From the NCBI RefSeq assembly GCF_000931935.2, contig NZ_AZAC01000078.1:1-64000 (forward strand): 64,000 nucleotides of DNA. The letters are read 5' to 3'. Shown piece by piece: positions 18,940 through 28,422 of the stretch. The translations under genes and the position numbers were made by a program. The stretch comes from Dethiosulfatarculus sandiegensis. GTDB taxonomy: Bacteria; Desulfobacterota; Desulfarculia; Desulfarculales; Desulfarculaceae. The notes beneath the pieces are model-generated. The model was not told the origin of the DNA. It saw nothing but the letters and a program-made list of their open reading frames with translations, and did not search any database. Numbering within the stretch: the stretch's first letter is position 1; each line of letters begins with the position of its first letter.

Positions 18940-19652
18940 CTTAACCCCTTAACTAAACGTTTATTGGGTTACACCACCCAGGTTTTATTATTTTTTCAGG
19001 TAAGCAACCAGGAAAGGAGCCTTAACCCGTGGGGTTAAGAATCGGTATAGCGATGGTTGCATGGAATTTTGGATCAGTCTGCTTGGCTCAGAAATAAAAA
19101 AACTTTTACCGGGATCTTAAAAAGGTCTGCCTCCCCCTTTAGCCCTTACCAGGGGGGTGCACGGCATATTTAACGGACAGGAGCGATACACACTGACACA
19201 ATAAAACGGTAGTTAATTATTGGTCTGGCTTCTCGCACATATTAATAAAATACAATAAAGTTTAGAGTAGTGAATAATTATCATCGGTCTAAAAGCATGT
19301 CAACCCACTTCCTTAAATCGAGGCAAGTTTAACCATGGATTTTTCATGTATTGCGAGTTGCCTAAAGTTTGATGCCAGACAAGCCGGTTGTTCACTCTGC
19401 CAAGTATTCTCCTATAAATAGGTTCATCTCTAAATCCGTATACATATTTTTGTAGGATCCTTTTTTGCCAAAGGTGCCTCCCGATCTGCTCATATCCACA
19501 ATTTCGCCATATTCCTGGAACCCGCTATCAACGACATCCCTTTTCTTTAAAAAACCTCTCCCAGGCAAAAAATACTCCCGCACGGGGCTGAATCTCTCTG
19601 CCTGTATGCACGAAAATTAGGCAAAAAATTCAAACAGATCTGGGAGAGATTT
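18940..19652. other. 713-bp intergenic region with a Fur-like site
   Basis: Non-coding between AraC regulator 1 and the DUF4198 gene. GAATAATTATCATC (about 19272..19285) resembles part of a Fur box (GATAATGATAATC-type repeats) and would fit an iron-regulated promoter, but only about half of the consensus is present. A weak 63-codon minus-strand frame (19392..19583, GTG start) is listed separately. Nothing else was recognised. Confidence 0.3.
19392..19583 (-). pseudogene. Possible small gene or gene remnant, unknown
   Basis: A 63-residue frame starting at GTG with protein-like composition (DVVDSGFQEYGEIVDMSRSG, then YKNMYTDLEMNLF). It lies alone in a long intergenic region and has no good ribosome-binding site. 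It looks like the C-terminal end of something larger, but no family was recognised. It may equally be a chance frame. Confidence 0.22.
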
Positions 19653-20543
19653 ATGAAAAAACTAACGACACTTGTTTTGGGCCTGGCAATGCTGTTTATT
19701 GCCGAAAGCGCCTCGGCTCACATGTTCTGGGTAAATGCCTTTAAGTCTGAGCATCACTTCCCCAACTATGTGACCACAACCATAGGTTATGGGCATGCCT
19801 TGCCAATCGACGACTTTTTGATAAGCGGCAAGGATACCATCAAGGTGGGTGAATATTTTGTGGCGGGGCCCAAAGGTAAACGCTCGGACCTGCATTTGGC
19901 CAAGCCCGCCTATTACAAGCCTGAGCCCTTGAGCAAAGGACTTTCGGCCCAGCCCGGAAGTTTGAGCGCCAACAAAATCATTCTTTCCAAAGACGCGGCC
20001 AAGGGCACCTACCAGGTGGCGGCAGTGGTTGAGCCAACCTGCTTCACCATTTATAAAAACCAAAAAGGCAGAACCAAATTCGCCTTAAAGGGCATGGATG
20101 AAATCAAGGACCTGAAAAAAACAATACTTGGCATGGCCTGCTTTTTTAGCGGCAAATCTTTTTTCACGGTAGGGTCCTGGACCAAGCCCGAGCCCTTGGG
20201 GCTGGATCTGGAAATCCTGCCGCAAGATGACTTAAGTGACGTTCATGTGGGAGACCTGGTGAAATTCCGGGTGCTCTTAAACGGCAAGCCGCTTTCCAGC
20301 TCCTTTAAAGGAATTGAATCCATCAGCGCCCAGAGCCCCTCTTTCGGAGCCTCGGATGGAAACGAAATAACCTGCAAGTTGCATAACGGCATGGGCAAAA
20401 TTCGGGTTCCCGCAGCAGGACAGTGGGTGGTCAAGGTTTGGACCCAAAAAAAGGTCAGCCAGGACCCCAAAATGGCTAAATTCAAAAACAAGGCCCAGGT
20501 GCTCTACTATGCTTCCAGTGTGACCTTTTCCGTAAAGCCCTAA
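19653..20543 (+). CDS. DUF4198 periplasmic protein
   Basis: A 296-residue exported protein. The signal peptide (1-22) ends ESASA-HMFW. The mature N-terminus HMFWVNAF, with a histidine as first residue, and the IGYGHALP motif are typical of DUF4198 proteins, which accompany metal (Ni/Co) or TonB-dependent uptake systems and may bind metal. Two beta-sandwich-like halves are expected. A strong GGGAGAG ribosome-binding site precedes the ATG. It is placed between two TonB receptor/AraC modules, which suggests a periplasmic accessory role in the same uptake function (inference). Confidence 0.78.
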   Translation: MKKLTTLVLGLAMLFIAESASAHMFWVNAFKSEHHFPNYVTTTIGYGHALPIDDFLISGKDTIKVGEYFVAGPKGKRSDLHLAKPAYYKPEPLSKGLSAQPGSLSANKIILSKDAAKGTYQVAAVVEPTCFTIYKNQKGRTKFALKGMDEIKDLKKTILGMACFFSGKSFFTVGSWTKPEPLGLDLEILPQDDLSDVHVGDLVKFRVLLNGKPLSSSFKGIESISAQSPSFGASDGNEITCKLHNGMGKIRVPAAGQWVVKVWTQKKVSQDPKMAKFKNKAQVLYYASSVTFSVKP

Positions 20544-20558
20544 GGTAATAAAAAACAA

Positions 20559-20612
20559 GCCGGGAAAAAGTAATGCTCGGTGGTTTTTCCCCTCTGGCAT
20601 TCTTTTCCCGGC
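20559..20612 (+). terminator. Hairpin after the DUF4198 gene
   Basis: Arms GCCGGGAAAAAG (20559..20570) and CTTTTCCCGGC (20602..20612) pair across a 31-nt loop directly after the DUF4198 stop. The trailing U-run is absent, so strength is uncertain. Confidence 0.5.
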
Positions 20613-20867
20613 CAACCAAACCAGCCCCTTCCCATCTTTGAAATTCCCCCAAGCCCCTCCCGTTTAAACCATTTCATCCCAACCCAACCCGGGCCTGATT
20701 ATGCTTAGTTCGAAATCCTTCCAAGCAAGGTTAATTACCCCGTATTAAACACCACGTTTTAGGGCCTTTGGTCAGTTAAATTATCAACTGGCCTCACCTA
20801 ATCCGCCTTTGAACCGGGCCGGTTTATAAAAGCCATGCTTGTGTGGGCAAGAAAAGACCAAGGCATA

Positions 20868-20898
20868 TAAAAAAACAGGCTGCCCAAAAGCAGCCTGT
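20868..20898 (-). terminator. Rho-independent terminator of TonB receptor 2
   Basis: Read on the minus strand: ACAGGCTGC, loop TTTTGG, then GCAGCCTGT, followed by a run of T (TTTTTTTATATG). This is a textbook intrinsic terminator about 220 bp after the receptor stop at 21118. Confidence 0.85.
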
Positions 20899-21117
20899 CA
20901 GGTGCGAGTCTGTTTTTAAAAAACCGCATATGAACCCCCAGGTTATTATTAAACCATTGGCCGCCCTTTCCAACCTCTCCCTGCCCAGTAGAAAGGCTGA
21001 TTTGAACGGCCATTGGTTATGGCTATTCCGCCTGCGCCCTATGTCTGCCTATCGTAAAAACCCGGCATGGTACACTTGGACGCAGGCGGAACAGAAAAAC
21101 TTACAACTCAGCGAAAA

Positions 21118-23196
21118 CTAAAAACGCGCGCTCAGCTCAATACCCACAGTTCTAGGCGGACCGTCTATAACAGCGATGTCGGAATCGCTCCAGAAGCGTT
21201 TGTCAGTCAGGTACTCTTTATCAAAAAGGTTCCTGCACCAGAGGTTCACAGCCCAGTTATCCGTCTCGTAACCAAGCTTCAGGTTAAAGAGTGCATAGCC
21301 ATCGCATTCGATATCGTTTTCAGGATCTGTGTAATAGGAACTAACCCCGCTCATATCCAGGCGACTGAAGACTCCGGAGTCATGCCGGTACTGGATGCCT
21401 GCACTATAGGTGTATTGGGGGGCAAAGGCGAGGGTGTTGTCTTTGTAATCATATAAACTGGTTCGCCAGTCCGTGAACTGGGCATCCACAAACCCGAGCC
21501 CGGCAAACAGATCCAGGCCCTGGACAGGTCTGGCCTTGACACTAAGCTCAAACCCAACCGAGCGGGCGCCGTCGGCATTGTCAATCCAGCGGTCGTTCAT
21601 GACCACCTTTTTGACCTGCTTATCACTGACTTCCTGCCAAAATGCCGAGAAATTCACTATAAGGCGGTCATCCAACCAGGATGTTTTGGCGCCGACCTCA
21701 TAGCTCCACATTTCTTCGATGTCGTATGTGAAAAGATCCTTACTTGACCCAAAGGATGTATTGAAACCTCCGGCAAGAACTCCCTTGCTCACAGAGGCGT
21801 AAACCATGGCCTCTTCAGTCAGATCATAGGCCAGGGACATCTTGGGCAGGACTTCGGTATTTTCTATGTCATCCTCAAAGTGAAAAGGCGTTCCATAATA
21901 GTTTTTATAGTCCTGCTCACCCTCCAGATTGGTATGATCCAGCCGAAGTCCAACCGTAAGGTGCAACTCTTCTATAAAGGAATAGGTAACCTGACCAAAG
22001 GCGGCCATATTTTGAGATTTCACCTCAGATACGCGGTCATCGCCCATACGCCAGGCCAACATGTCGATTTGCTTGGTCACATCAGTGTCCTGGAGCATAC
22101 CGTAGAACCCGGCCAACCATTTCCACGGACGCCTGCCTTCGGGAGAAGAGATGCGGAATTCCTGGGTATAGGCGTCAAAATCTTTTGTCATGTGATATTC
22201 CATATCACCGGTCGAGGCCGAACCAGAGGTCAGGTCACCATCCCCATCATAGGTGTGTGAAAAGTTGGTTCTGGTTGTGATGGAAACAAAATCATAGGCC
22301 CTTGCCTTATAATCCACTCGCAGGGCCTGGGTGTTTCCGTCTCTTTCATTGTTGTTGGGACCGTTGTAATCAATCTTGTAACGGTCAGTCTTGCCAATGC
22401 CCTGATCAATGCGGAAAGAACCATCTTCATCGTCGTAATTAAAATAATCGGCGGTCAAAGAAACAGTGAACGCCTCGCTCACCAGCCAGCGCAAGGCGCC
22501 TCGAAGGCTTAAGTGCTTTATACCGGAGGCATAATCATCGGTATATTCGTTTTCCATGTAGCCGTCTGAGTTTCGGGTGGCGACTGCCGCATTGAACAGA
22601 AGCTTATCCTGGACCAGGGGCAGATTTGCCTTACCGGTAAAATCATATGTATTGAATGAACTGTATCCGCCCCTTAAGCTGGCGGAATATTCATTGTTTG
22701 GCTTCTTGGTGGTGATATTGACCACGCCGGTCTCGGAATTACCACCATAAAGGGTCCCCTGGGGTCCGCGCAGCACTTCCACGCTCTCCAAGTCAAAGAG
22801 ATCAGGGTTCCGCATCTCAGCCGCCAGGTAGTTGACCCCATCAACATAAAAACCGGAAGGAGCCCAGAGCAGGCTGTCCGGCCCTTTCAGCCCACGAAAA
22901 ACGATCCGGTTAATTCCGTAGTTGCTGTTCGAGTAGATATTGGGCATGAGACTCGTCAGATCGGCAAAAGACTTGCTCCCCGAGTCCTCGATCTCAACAT
23001 CTGAAAAAGCGTAAACACTTGCCGTAACCTTCTGTATATTCTCCGCCTCCTTTCGGGCAGACACCGTAACCTCCCCAAAGGAATAAGTCTTTTCTTTTTC
23101 AAAAGAGCTGTTCGTGTCCGGCTTTTTTTCCGCATAGACTGAAGAGCTCAGAAGGCAGCTTAGTAAAAGGGTTATTATAATTGGCTTTATTTTCAT
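21118..23196 (-). CDS. TonB-dependent outer-membrane receptor (2)
   Basis: A 692-residue outer-membrane receptor. Sec signal peptide (about 1-22, ending SSVYA-EK), TonB-box-like YSFGEVTVSARK, plug domain (VTASVYAFSDVEIEDSG; LESVEVLRGPQGTLYGGNSETG) and a beta-barrel that ends GIELSARF with a C-terminal Phe. It is a paralogue of receptor 1 with the same layout and a shared plug motif. The start at 23196 follows GGAGA at proper distance; the frame is open upstream to 23217, but that start would bury the ribosome-binding site. Probably iron-chelate or other metallophore uptake, energised by TonB. Confidence 0.9.
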   Translation of the reverse strand: MKIKPIIITLLLSCLLSSSVYAEKKPDTNSSFEKEKTYSFGEVTVSARKEAENIQKVTASVYAFSDVEIEDSGSKSFADLTSLMPNIYSNSNYGINRIVFRGLKGPDSLLWAPSGFYVDGVNYLAAEMRNPDLFDLESVEVLRGPQGTLYGGNSETGVVNITTKKPNNEYSASLRGGYSSFNTYDFTGKANLPLVQDKLLFNAAVATRNSDGYMENEYTDDYASGIKHLSLRGALRWLVSEAFTVSLTADYFNYDDEDGSFRIDQGIGKTDRYKIDYNGPNNNERDGNTQALRVDYKARAYDFVSITTRTNFSHTYDGDGDLTSGSASTGDMEYHMTKDFDAYTQEFRISSPEGRRPWKWLAGFYGMLQDTDVTKQIDMLAWRMGDDRVSEVKSQNMAAFGQVTYSFIEELHLTVGLRLDHTNLEGEQDYKNYYGTPFHFEDDIENTEVLPKMSLAYDLTEEAMVYASVSKGVLAGGFNTSFGSSKDLFTYDIEEMWSYEVGAKTSWLDDRLIVNFSAFWQEVSDKQVKKVVMNDRWIDNADGARSVGFELSVKARPVQGLDLFAGLGFVDAQFTDWRTSLYDYKDNTLAFAPQYTYSAGIQYRHDSGVFSRLDMSGVSSYYTDPENDIECDGYALFNLKLGYETDNWAVNLWCRNLFDKEYLTDKRFWSDSDIAVIDGPPRTVGIELSARF

Positions 23197-23603
23197 GTAA
23201 GGATCTCCCCTTGGCATTTATTTGATTATTTTTTTCGTTGTCTAATTTTTTTTACTTTCCCTTAAAAACTGTTCATAGATAGCAAACAGGGCGAGCGGGT
23301 TCTACCCCGAAAGGTTGTAATTTTTACCAAGGTCAGAAAGCGTAGTTGCGGCGGGGAATCCTAAAATTTTAGTTAGGATGGATGTGATTTTACAAAAACA
23401 GAGATGGGGGTCTCTAGTGTTGGAGAAAAATTTACAGGCTCTACCAAAGATGGGGGAAAACAGGGCGGGTTAAAGGCCCAATGATTTCTCTTTCCTGCCC
23501 GACCACACAATCGTAATTAGAAACAATTCGCGTATTTCGTTTCAAGGACAGGAGGTATCGATCAGGGCTGTCACCGCTGTATTCAGCGGGCGCGCCCGTT
23601 TAT
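23197..23603. other. Intergenic region between receptor 2 and AraC regulator 2
   Basis: AT-rich, about 400 bp, expected to hold the receptor promoter and a PchR-type operator. No repeat, RNA gene or terminator could be assigned. Confidence 0.3.
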
Positions 23604-24638
23604 TCAGGAAAACAAGCGTCCGGGATTTGTCCGGGATGTTGCGGCCGCTACATGAAAACCCTTATTACGAACCTCACGCAGGTAAGCTCCTGGATTGATG
23701 CTGAACAGATTATGAAAGGCACGGCAGAAATGAGAAGGATTGGAATAGCCCACAGCGCAGGCCACTTCGCAGACATTAAGTTGCCCCTGGGTTAAAAGAT
23801 TTCGGGCCAGATCCATGCGTGCATTTCTATGGCAATTATAAATACTGGTCTTAAACAGGAAACGAAACCCCTTTTTAAGCTTGAACTCATTGATGCCGAC
23901 TTTAGTGGCCAGTCCTTTGATGCTGGGGGGAGACGCAGTGAGATCCTGTAACAGCAACTCACGGGCATAGTGTATTTTCTCAACATCCTGGCCGGAAAGA
24001 GGGATCTCCCCCTTATCTGTGGCATCCTCAATAATCAAGGAAAGGGAATCGCAGACAATATCAAGGGTTCTGCTTTCGGCAAACAGCATCTCCAGAGGAG
24101 CGTCATAGGGGGAATTGCATAATTGCCGAAGGGCCAACTTTGCGCCTGCGGAGGTGGTTTCTGAGTGAACACAAAAATGGCCCTGCCCGTTTTCCACAAA
24201 TCGGCGGATTGCCCGGGATTGCCCGGCATCATCCTGTCTGAAGTGCCTTTGTAAAAAGGCCTGGTTCAACCTGATATATGCGCACCCGAAATTACGGCCC
24301 TCACAAGAGCGGAGCTCACGGTTCACCTCTGTTCCGGTCACCACCATCATCTCTCCGGATTTTAGGTCGAACTCTTGACTGTGGGCTTTGACCCTGGTGA
24401 CTCCCTCCAGTTGATAAATAAACCACAGGCACGGCTCTGTATCGTAGCAGCAGATGGAATGGGACTTGCGCTGTCTCCCTCTTTCCACAGCCGCCATTAT
24501 TCCATTAAAGAGGTATACAGTGGCCTCAGCCAGCGGAATTGGATCCAGGCGGACCCGTCTGGGAACTTCGCAGCCCTCGCTGGCCATTTTTGAAAGAAGA
24601 CAATGGCGATGTCCGTGTTTGACAGGCAAGGTATCCAT
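23604..24638 (-). CDS. AraC-family regulator, PchR-like (2)
   Basis: A 344-residue AraC/XylS regulator. The C-terminal DNA-binding region shows PSIKGLATKVGINEFKLKKGF and NVCEVACAVGYSNPSHFCRAF, closely matching the PchR-type pattern (PSL..LA..VG.N..KLK.GFR; V..VA..VGY...S.F..AF). The N-terminal effector domain is unassigned. It has the same strand and relative position to TonB receptor 2 as AraC regulator 1 has to receptor 1, so the two modules look like an old duplication. Confidence 0.85.
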   Translation of the reverse strand: MDTLPVKHGHRHCLLSKMASEGCEVPRRVRLDPIPLAEATVYLFNGIMAAVERGRQRKSHSICCYDTEPCLWFIYQLEGVTRVKAHSQEFDLKSGEMMVVTGTEVNRELRSCEGRNFGCAYIRLNQAFLQRHFRQDDAGQSRAIRRFVENGQGHFCVHSETTSAGAKLALRQLCNSPYDAPLEMLFAESRTLDIVCDSLSLIIEDATDKGEIPLSGQDVEKIHYARELLLQDLTASPPSIKGLATKVGINEFKLKKGFRFLFKTSIYNCHRNARMDLARNLLTQGQLNVCEVACAVGYSNPSHFCRAFHNLFSINPGAYLREVRNKGFHVAAATSRTNPGRLFS

Positions 24639-24890
24639 ACTCTAAGTCTAGGTTGATTTTTGGATCATTAATTTTATTTACAGGTCCAAACTAATGAAAG
24701 ATACCACACTTGACAAGGTTTATCGTAATTTGGCCTTAAAAATCTCTGACACTCCAGGATATTAAACAATCAAGAAGACATAGGGAAGACTTCCAGACTG
24801 GTTAATTTAATCCGGTGAAGCCGGGCCAGCGGTATTGCCGCGTTTCCCGGGCGCGGCAAAACGCCTGTGTGACCTGAAGAGAGATCCTAT

Positions 24891-26126
24891 TCAGATGGCC
24901 GATGGCATGCCTTGCCGATTCAAGATCTGCATGATGCGGGAAACGGTTCTTCCCTCCAAAAGCAGATCGGCCATGATGCCTAAGTAAGGGGCCATATGAG
25001 TAAAAATCCGCTTATAGGCCTCGCACAGATAACTCAGGCCAAGTCCGCCTTCAGGTGTTGGGGTGAATCTGTTCTTGGGACAGTCGCCATGACAAGCGGG
25101 GCGGACTTCACACCCAAGACAACACTCCGGCAGGCTCTCCCATTTGTAATTCCCGAAACGACGCTGCGGCTTTGAATCCATAAGCACGGGCAGTGGAGTT
25201 TCCATGATGTTGCCGAGCCTGTGAGCCGGATACACATAGTGGTCGCACGAGTAGAGATCGCCGTTATGTTCCAACACCGGGCCCAGGCCGCATCGCGGTG
25301 AAAAGTTGCAAAGGCCCGACCCTGCACCGAGCCAGTTGGCAAGAGCCACTTCAAAGAACTGCACAAAAACCCTGCCCACATCATGGCGCACCCAGTGGTC
25401 AAAGATGCTGATGTAAAAATCCGCCAAACGCCTGGGATCGACACTCCACGGGGTCACCTGAGTGTGGGCGGCGGATCCAGAATAAAACGGCGGCATGGCG
25501 AAACCCATTCCCAGCCCGACAGCAAAATCGTCCGGCCTGCGCTCCACCGCCGGAATGAACTGCATATGACCCTGGCCGATATTTTTAAGAAATCGATAGA
25601 CCTTCAAAGGGTGGAGGGAATTATGATCATTCACTACAGTGAGGGTGTTGAAAGACACTCCATGCTTGGCAAGCAATTCCACGCCAGACATAACCAAATC
25701 AAAAGTGGGCTGCCCGCTTTTGGTTACCCGGTATTGGTTGTGAATTTTCCGCGGCCCGTCAATGCTCAGGCCAACCAGAAATCCGTTTTTTCTGAAAAAG
25801 GCACACCATTCATCGGTCAGCAGGGTGCCGTTGGTCTGGATGCTGTTGACCACCTTTTTTCGACCGGCGTATTTTCTCTGCAGCGAGACCACCAATTTGA
25901 AAAACTCAACCCCAAGCAAAGCCGGCTCGCCGCCTTGCCACACGAACTGAATCTCCCCGCTCTCCTGACAAGCTATGTACTGTTGAATAAAGGTCTCAAG
26001 AACTTCAAGCGGCATCTTCCATGGGGCGGGGCTGTCATACAGGCTTTTCTTTTCCGTGTAATAACAGTAGACGCACTTTAAGTTACATGCCGCGCCCACA
26101 GGTTTTGCCATTACCTGAAAATGCAT
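24891..26126 (-). CDS. Anaerobic sulfatase-maturating enzyme (radical SAM, anSME)
   Basis: A 411-residue radical-SAM enzyme that converts the active-site Cys or Ser of sulfatases to C-alpha-formylglycine without oxygen. The radical-SAM cluster motif CNLKCVYC (Cys14, Cys18, Cys21) follows the typical MAKPVGAACN start, and IQFVWQGGEPALL is the anSME GGEP region. The C-terminal SPASM region holds the cysteines for two further clusters (CNFSPRCGLGPVLEHNGDLYSCDHYVYP; CCLGCEVRPACHGDCPK). The frame is open to a TTG at 26165, but the ATG at 26126 fits the family start. It is divergent from the sulfatase gene, its evident substrate. Confidence 0.92.
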   Translation of the reverse strand: MHFQVMAKPVGAACNLKCVYCYYTEKKSLYDSPAPWKMPLEVLETFIQQYIACQESGEIQFVWQGGEPALLGVEFFKLVVSLQRKYAGRKKVVNSIQTNGTLLTDEWCAFFRKNGFLVGLSIDGPRKIHNQYRVTKSGQPTFDLVMSGVELLAKHGVSFNTLTVVNDHNSLHPLKVYRFLKNIGQGHMQFIPAVERRPDDFAVGLGMGFAMPPFYSGSAAHTQVTPWSVDPRRLADFYISIFDHWVRHDVGRVFVQFFEVALANWLGAGSGLCNFSPRCGLGPVLEHNGDLYSCDHYVYPAHRLGNIMETPLPVLMDSKPQRRFGNYKWESLPECCLGCEVRPACHGDCPKNRFTPTPEGGLGLSYLCEAYKRIFTHMAPYLGIMADLLLEGRTVSRIMQILNRQGMPSAI

Positions 26127-26432
26127 GTGACCGCCCACAGCCCAAACCGGTGACAGAAAAATCAATCATATTTTTCATTATCAATCTACCATGATGCGCC
26201 GTTCACCCTCAAATGAACCCACCCGGCATGGCAAAGGCAAGGCCGGAAAAAGCCTTTATATGCCATGGGCAATGAATGTTAGAATGAAATTGCATGCGGT
26301 CTCTAAAAAAATAGTAATAAAGGGAGGTTGATCGCCCAAGCCACACCTTTTTTCCGGCAGGCGATATTTAACCGGGTGACGGAAGTGAGCCCCATGCTTT
26401 AAGTCGGGTTTTTAGAAGCTTATCCGGAGCCG

Positions 26433-28046
26433 ATGGAGATGAACCGACGTGATTTCATGAAATGGTTGGCGGCAGTTGGCGCATCCACGGCCTTGGGCGC
26501 CTATCCCCAGAGCGGGCACGCTGTTGATAAGCCCCAGCGGCCAAATTTCCTGGTAATCTTAACCGACCAGGAGCGTCATCACCTGCATTGGCCCCAGGGC
26601 TTTACCAAAAGGCACATGCCGTCTTGGGGCAGGCTGCAAAAAAACGGCCTGACCTTCAACCGGGCTTATTGCGCGGCCACCCAATGCTCCCCCAGCCGGG
26701 CCTGCATACTGACTGGGCATTATTCCAACCTGAACCAAGTTCCCTCCCTTGCGTTCCCCGGCGGCCTGCCAAATAAAACCGTACTGCCGAACATCGGGTC
26801 ATGGCTGGCGGATAAAGCCGGTTATGAAGTGGTGTGGAAAGGCAAATGGCATTTGAGTTATCCGATTGGGTTTAAGGGCGGTCCGCCGGACGGCGAGGTC
26901 TGGACCGAAGCCGATATCAAAGCCATGGAAGAAAACTATGGCCTGGCCCAATGGAACCCGCCGGAGGCAGGCAACGATGTCACCAACAGCCTAAAGGCCA
27001 GAACCACCTTGGGGGGAGGAAACGCCAACAATGACGGCCGCTTCGTGCAGGGTTTAAACCCGGATAATCCCAAGCAGACCAAGGGAATGGGCCAAAGCGC
27101 GATTGAATACATAAGGCAACTGGGCAGAACTCCCAAGCAAAAACGAAAACCGTTTTGCCTGTTCGTTTCCCTGGTCAATCCCCACGACATCGCCTATTTC
27201 CCTAACGGATGGGATGAAGGAGGATACGATCTCGCTGATTTCAAGGATCTTGGTATAGGCCTGCCGCCCAATATCAAAGACGACCTTTCCACCAAACCCG
27301 GCATCCAGAAAAAACTGTTGGAGTATCTGGAAGGCGAAGCGCCCTTGGCAAGTGATGCCGAGCGGCTTGATTACGTGAATTTCTACGCCCATTTGCATCA
27401 GGTGGTCAACGGCCCCATTGATGCCTTGCTAAACGCCATGGATTCAGCCGGCCTCACCAGGGACACCATTATCATCCGCACCGCGGACCACGGAGAAATG
27501 TGCCTGTCGCACGGCCTCAGGGAAAAATCCTACGTGGCCTATGAAGAGGCCATACATGTGCCTTTAACCATTTCAAACCCCGAGTTGTTTCCCAAAACAG
27601 CAACCACAGACGCCATCTATTCCCATGTGGACCTGGCCGCCACCATGGCCCACCTGGCCGGGGTTCCCGGATTGGGGGTGGGCAAGAGCCAGGTTCCGGT
27701 CCTCCTGAACCCTGACGCTTCGGTGCGGCAAGACGCACTCTTTGCCTATGACGATTACTTCTTTTTGCCCAAAAACTCGCCGGCCTCCCACATAAAGGCC
27801 CTTCGCGACGAACGGTATACCTATGCGGTGTATTACTCGGCCGACGGAAGCTTATTTGAATACGAACTTTATGATAATCAAAACGATCCGTTACAAATGA
27901 ATAACCTGGCCTTTAATCCCTCGCCATCAACCCTTGACCTGATAAAAATACTTCACAAAAGGCTCACCCAAAGGATCAGGGAAAACATGGCCCAACCTAA
28001 GGGGTTCAATTGGCCCACTGATCCGCTGAAAACAAAAACCGCCTAA
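26433..28046 (+). CDS. Tat-exported sulfatase
   Basis: A 537-residue sulfatase of the alkaline-phosphatase fold. The active-site motif TQCSPSRACILTG contains Cys85, which is converted to formylglycine by the divergent anSME. Metal and catalytic motifs follow (N-terminal ILTDQERHH; KGKWHLSYP; RTADHGEMCLSHG). The N-terminus NRRDFMKW with a hydrophobic stretch to AGYPQSGHA is a twin-arginine signal, so the enzyme is matured in the cytoplasm and exported folded. The substrate is unknown; sulfated polysaccharides or sulfate esters are usual. Two close starts (26433, 26439) are possible. Confidence 0.92.
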   Translation: MEMNRRDFMKWLAAVGASTALGAYPQSGHAVDKPQRPNFLVILTDQERHHLHWPQGFTKRHMPSWGRLQKNGLTFNRAYCAATQCSPSRACILTGHYSNLNQVPSLAFPGGLPNKTVLPNIGSWLADKAGYEVVWKGKWHLSYPIGFKGGPPDGEVWTEADIKAMEENYGLAQWNPPEAGNDVTNSLKARTTLGGGNANNDGRFVQGLNPDNPKQTKGMGQSAIEYIRQLGRTPKQKRKPFCLFVSLVNPHDIAYFPNGWDEGGYDLADFKDLGIGLPPNIKDDLSTKPGIQKKLLEYLEGEAPLASDAERLDYVNFYAHLHQVVNGPIDALLNAMDSAGLTRDTIIIRTADHGEMCLSHGLREKSYVAYEEAIHVPLTISNPELFPKTATTDAIYSHVDLAATMAHLAGVPGLGVGKSQVPVLLNPDASVRQDALFAYDDYFFLPKNSPASHIKALRDERYTYAVYYSADGSLFEYELYDNQNDPLQMNNLAFNPSPSTLDLIKILHKRLTQRIRENMAQPKGFNWPTDPLKTKTA

Positions 28047-28422
28047 ATGCAGGCACACAAGAAATATCATAACCAATGCGGTTTATAGGCAAGGCACATC
28101 TTGACTAACGGCCCAAGTAATTTCACACTAAATAAATAGATCATTACAAGGCATTACCCTGCCCCTAATTCATGAGTGGTCTTTTGCAAATTAAGAGCAG
28201 ATCAAAACATCTTCAACTTTTCGCCATGAGCAACAAGGCGACTATTCTAAACCGCTTTTCCCTTAATTACACCTGACTTAAACAATCGGAAAAATACAGA
28301 ATTTATCCTGGTTAAAAACATAACGATCTTACAAAACCAAAAGCCTGATTCAGTCAGCGGCTGAATACCATCCGGATTTTTCACTTAACTGCCTCAACCC
28401 ACCAGGCCGGGAGGTGGCGAGA
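28047..28422. other. Intergenic region after the sulfatase
   Basis: AT-rich and non-coding. A weak TTGACT-type -35 near 28102 has no clear -10. No terminator hairpin or RNA gene was recognised. The last 15 bases hold the GGAGG ribosome-binding site for the next gene. Confidence 0.3.
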
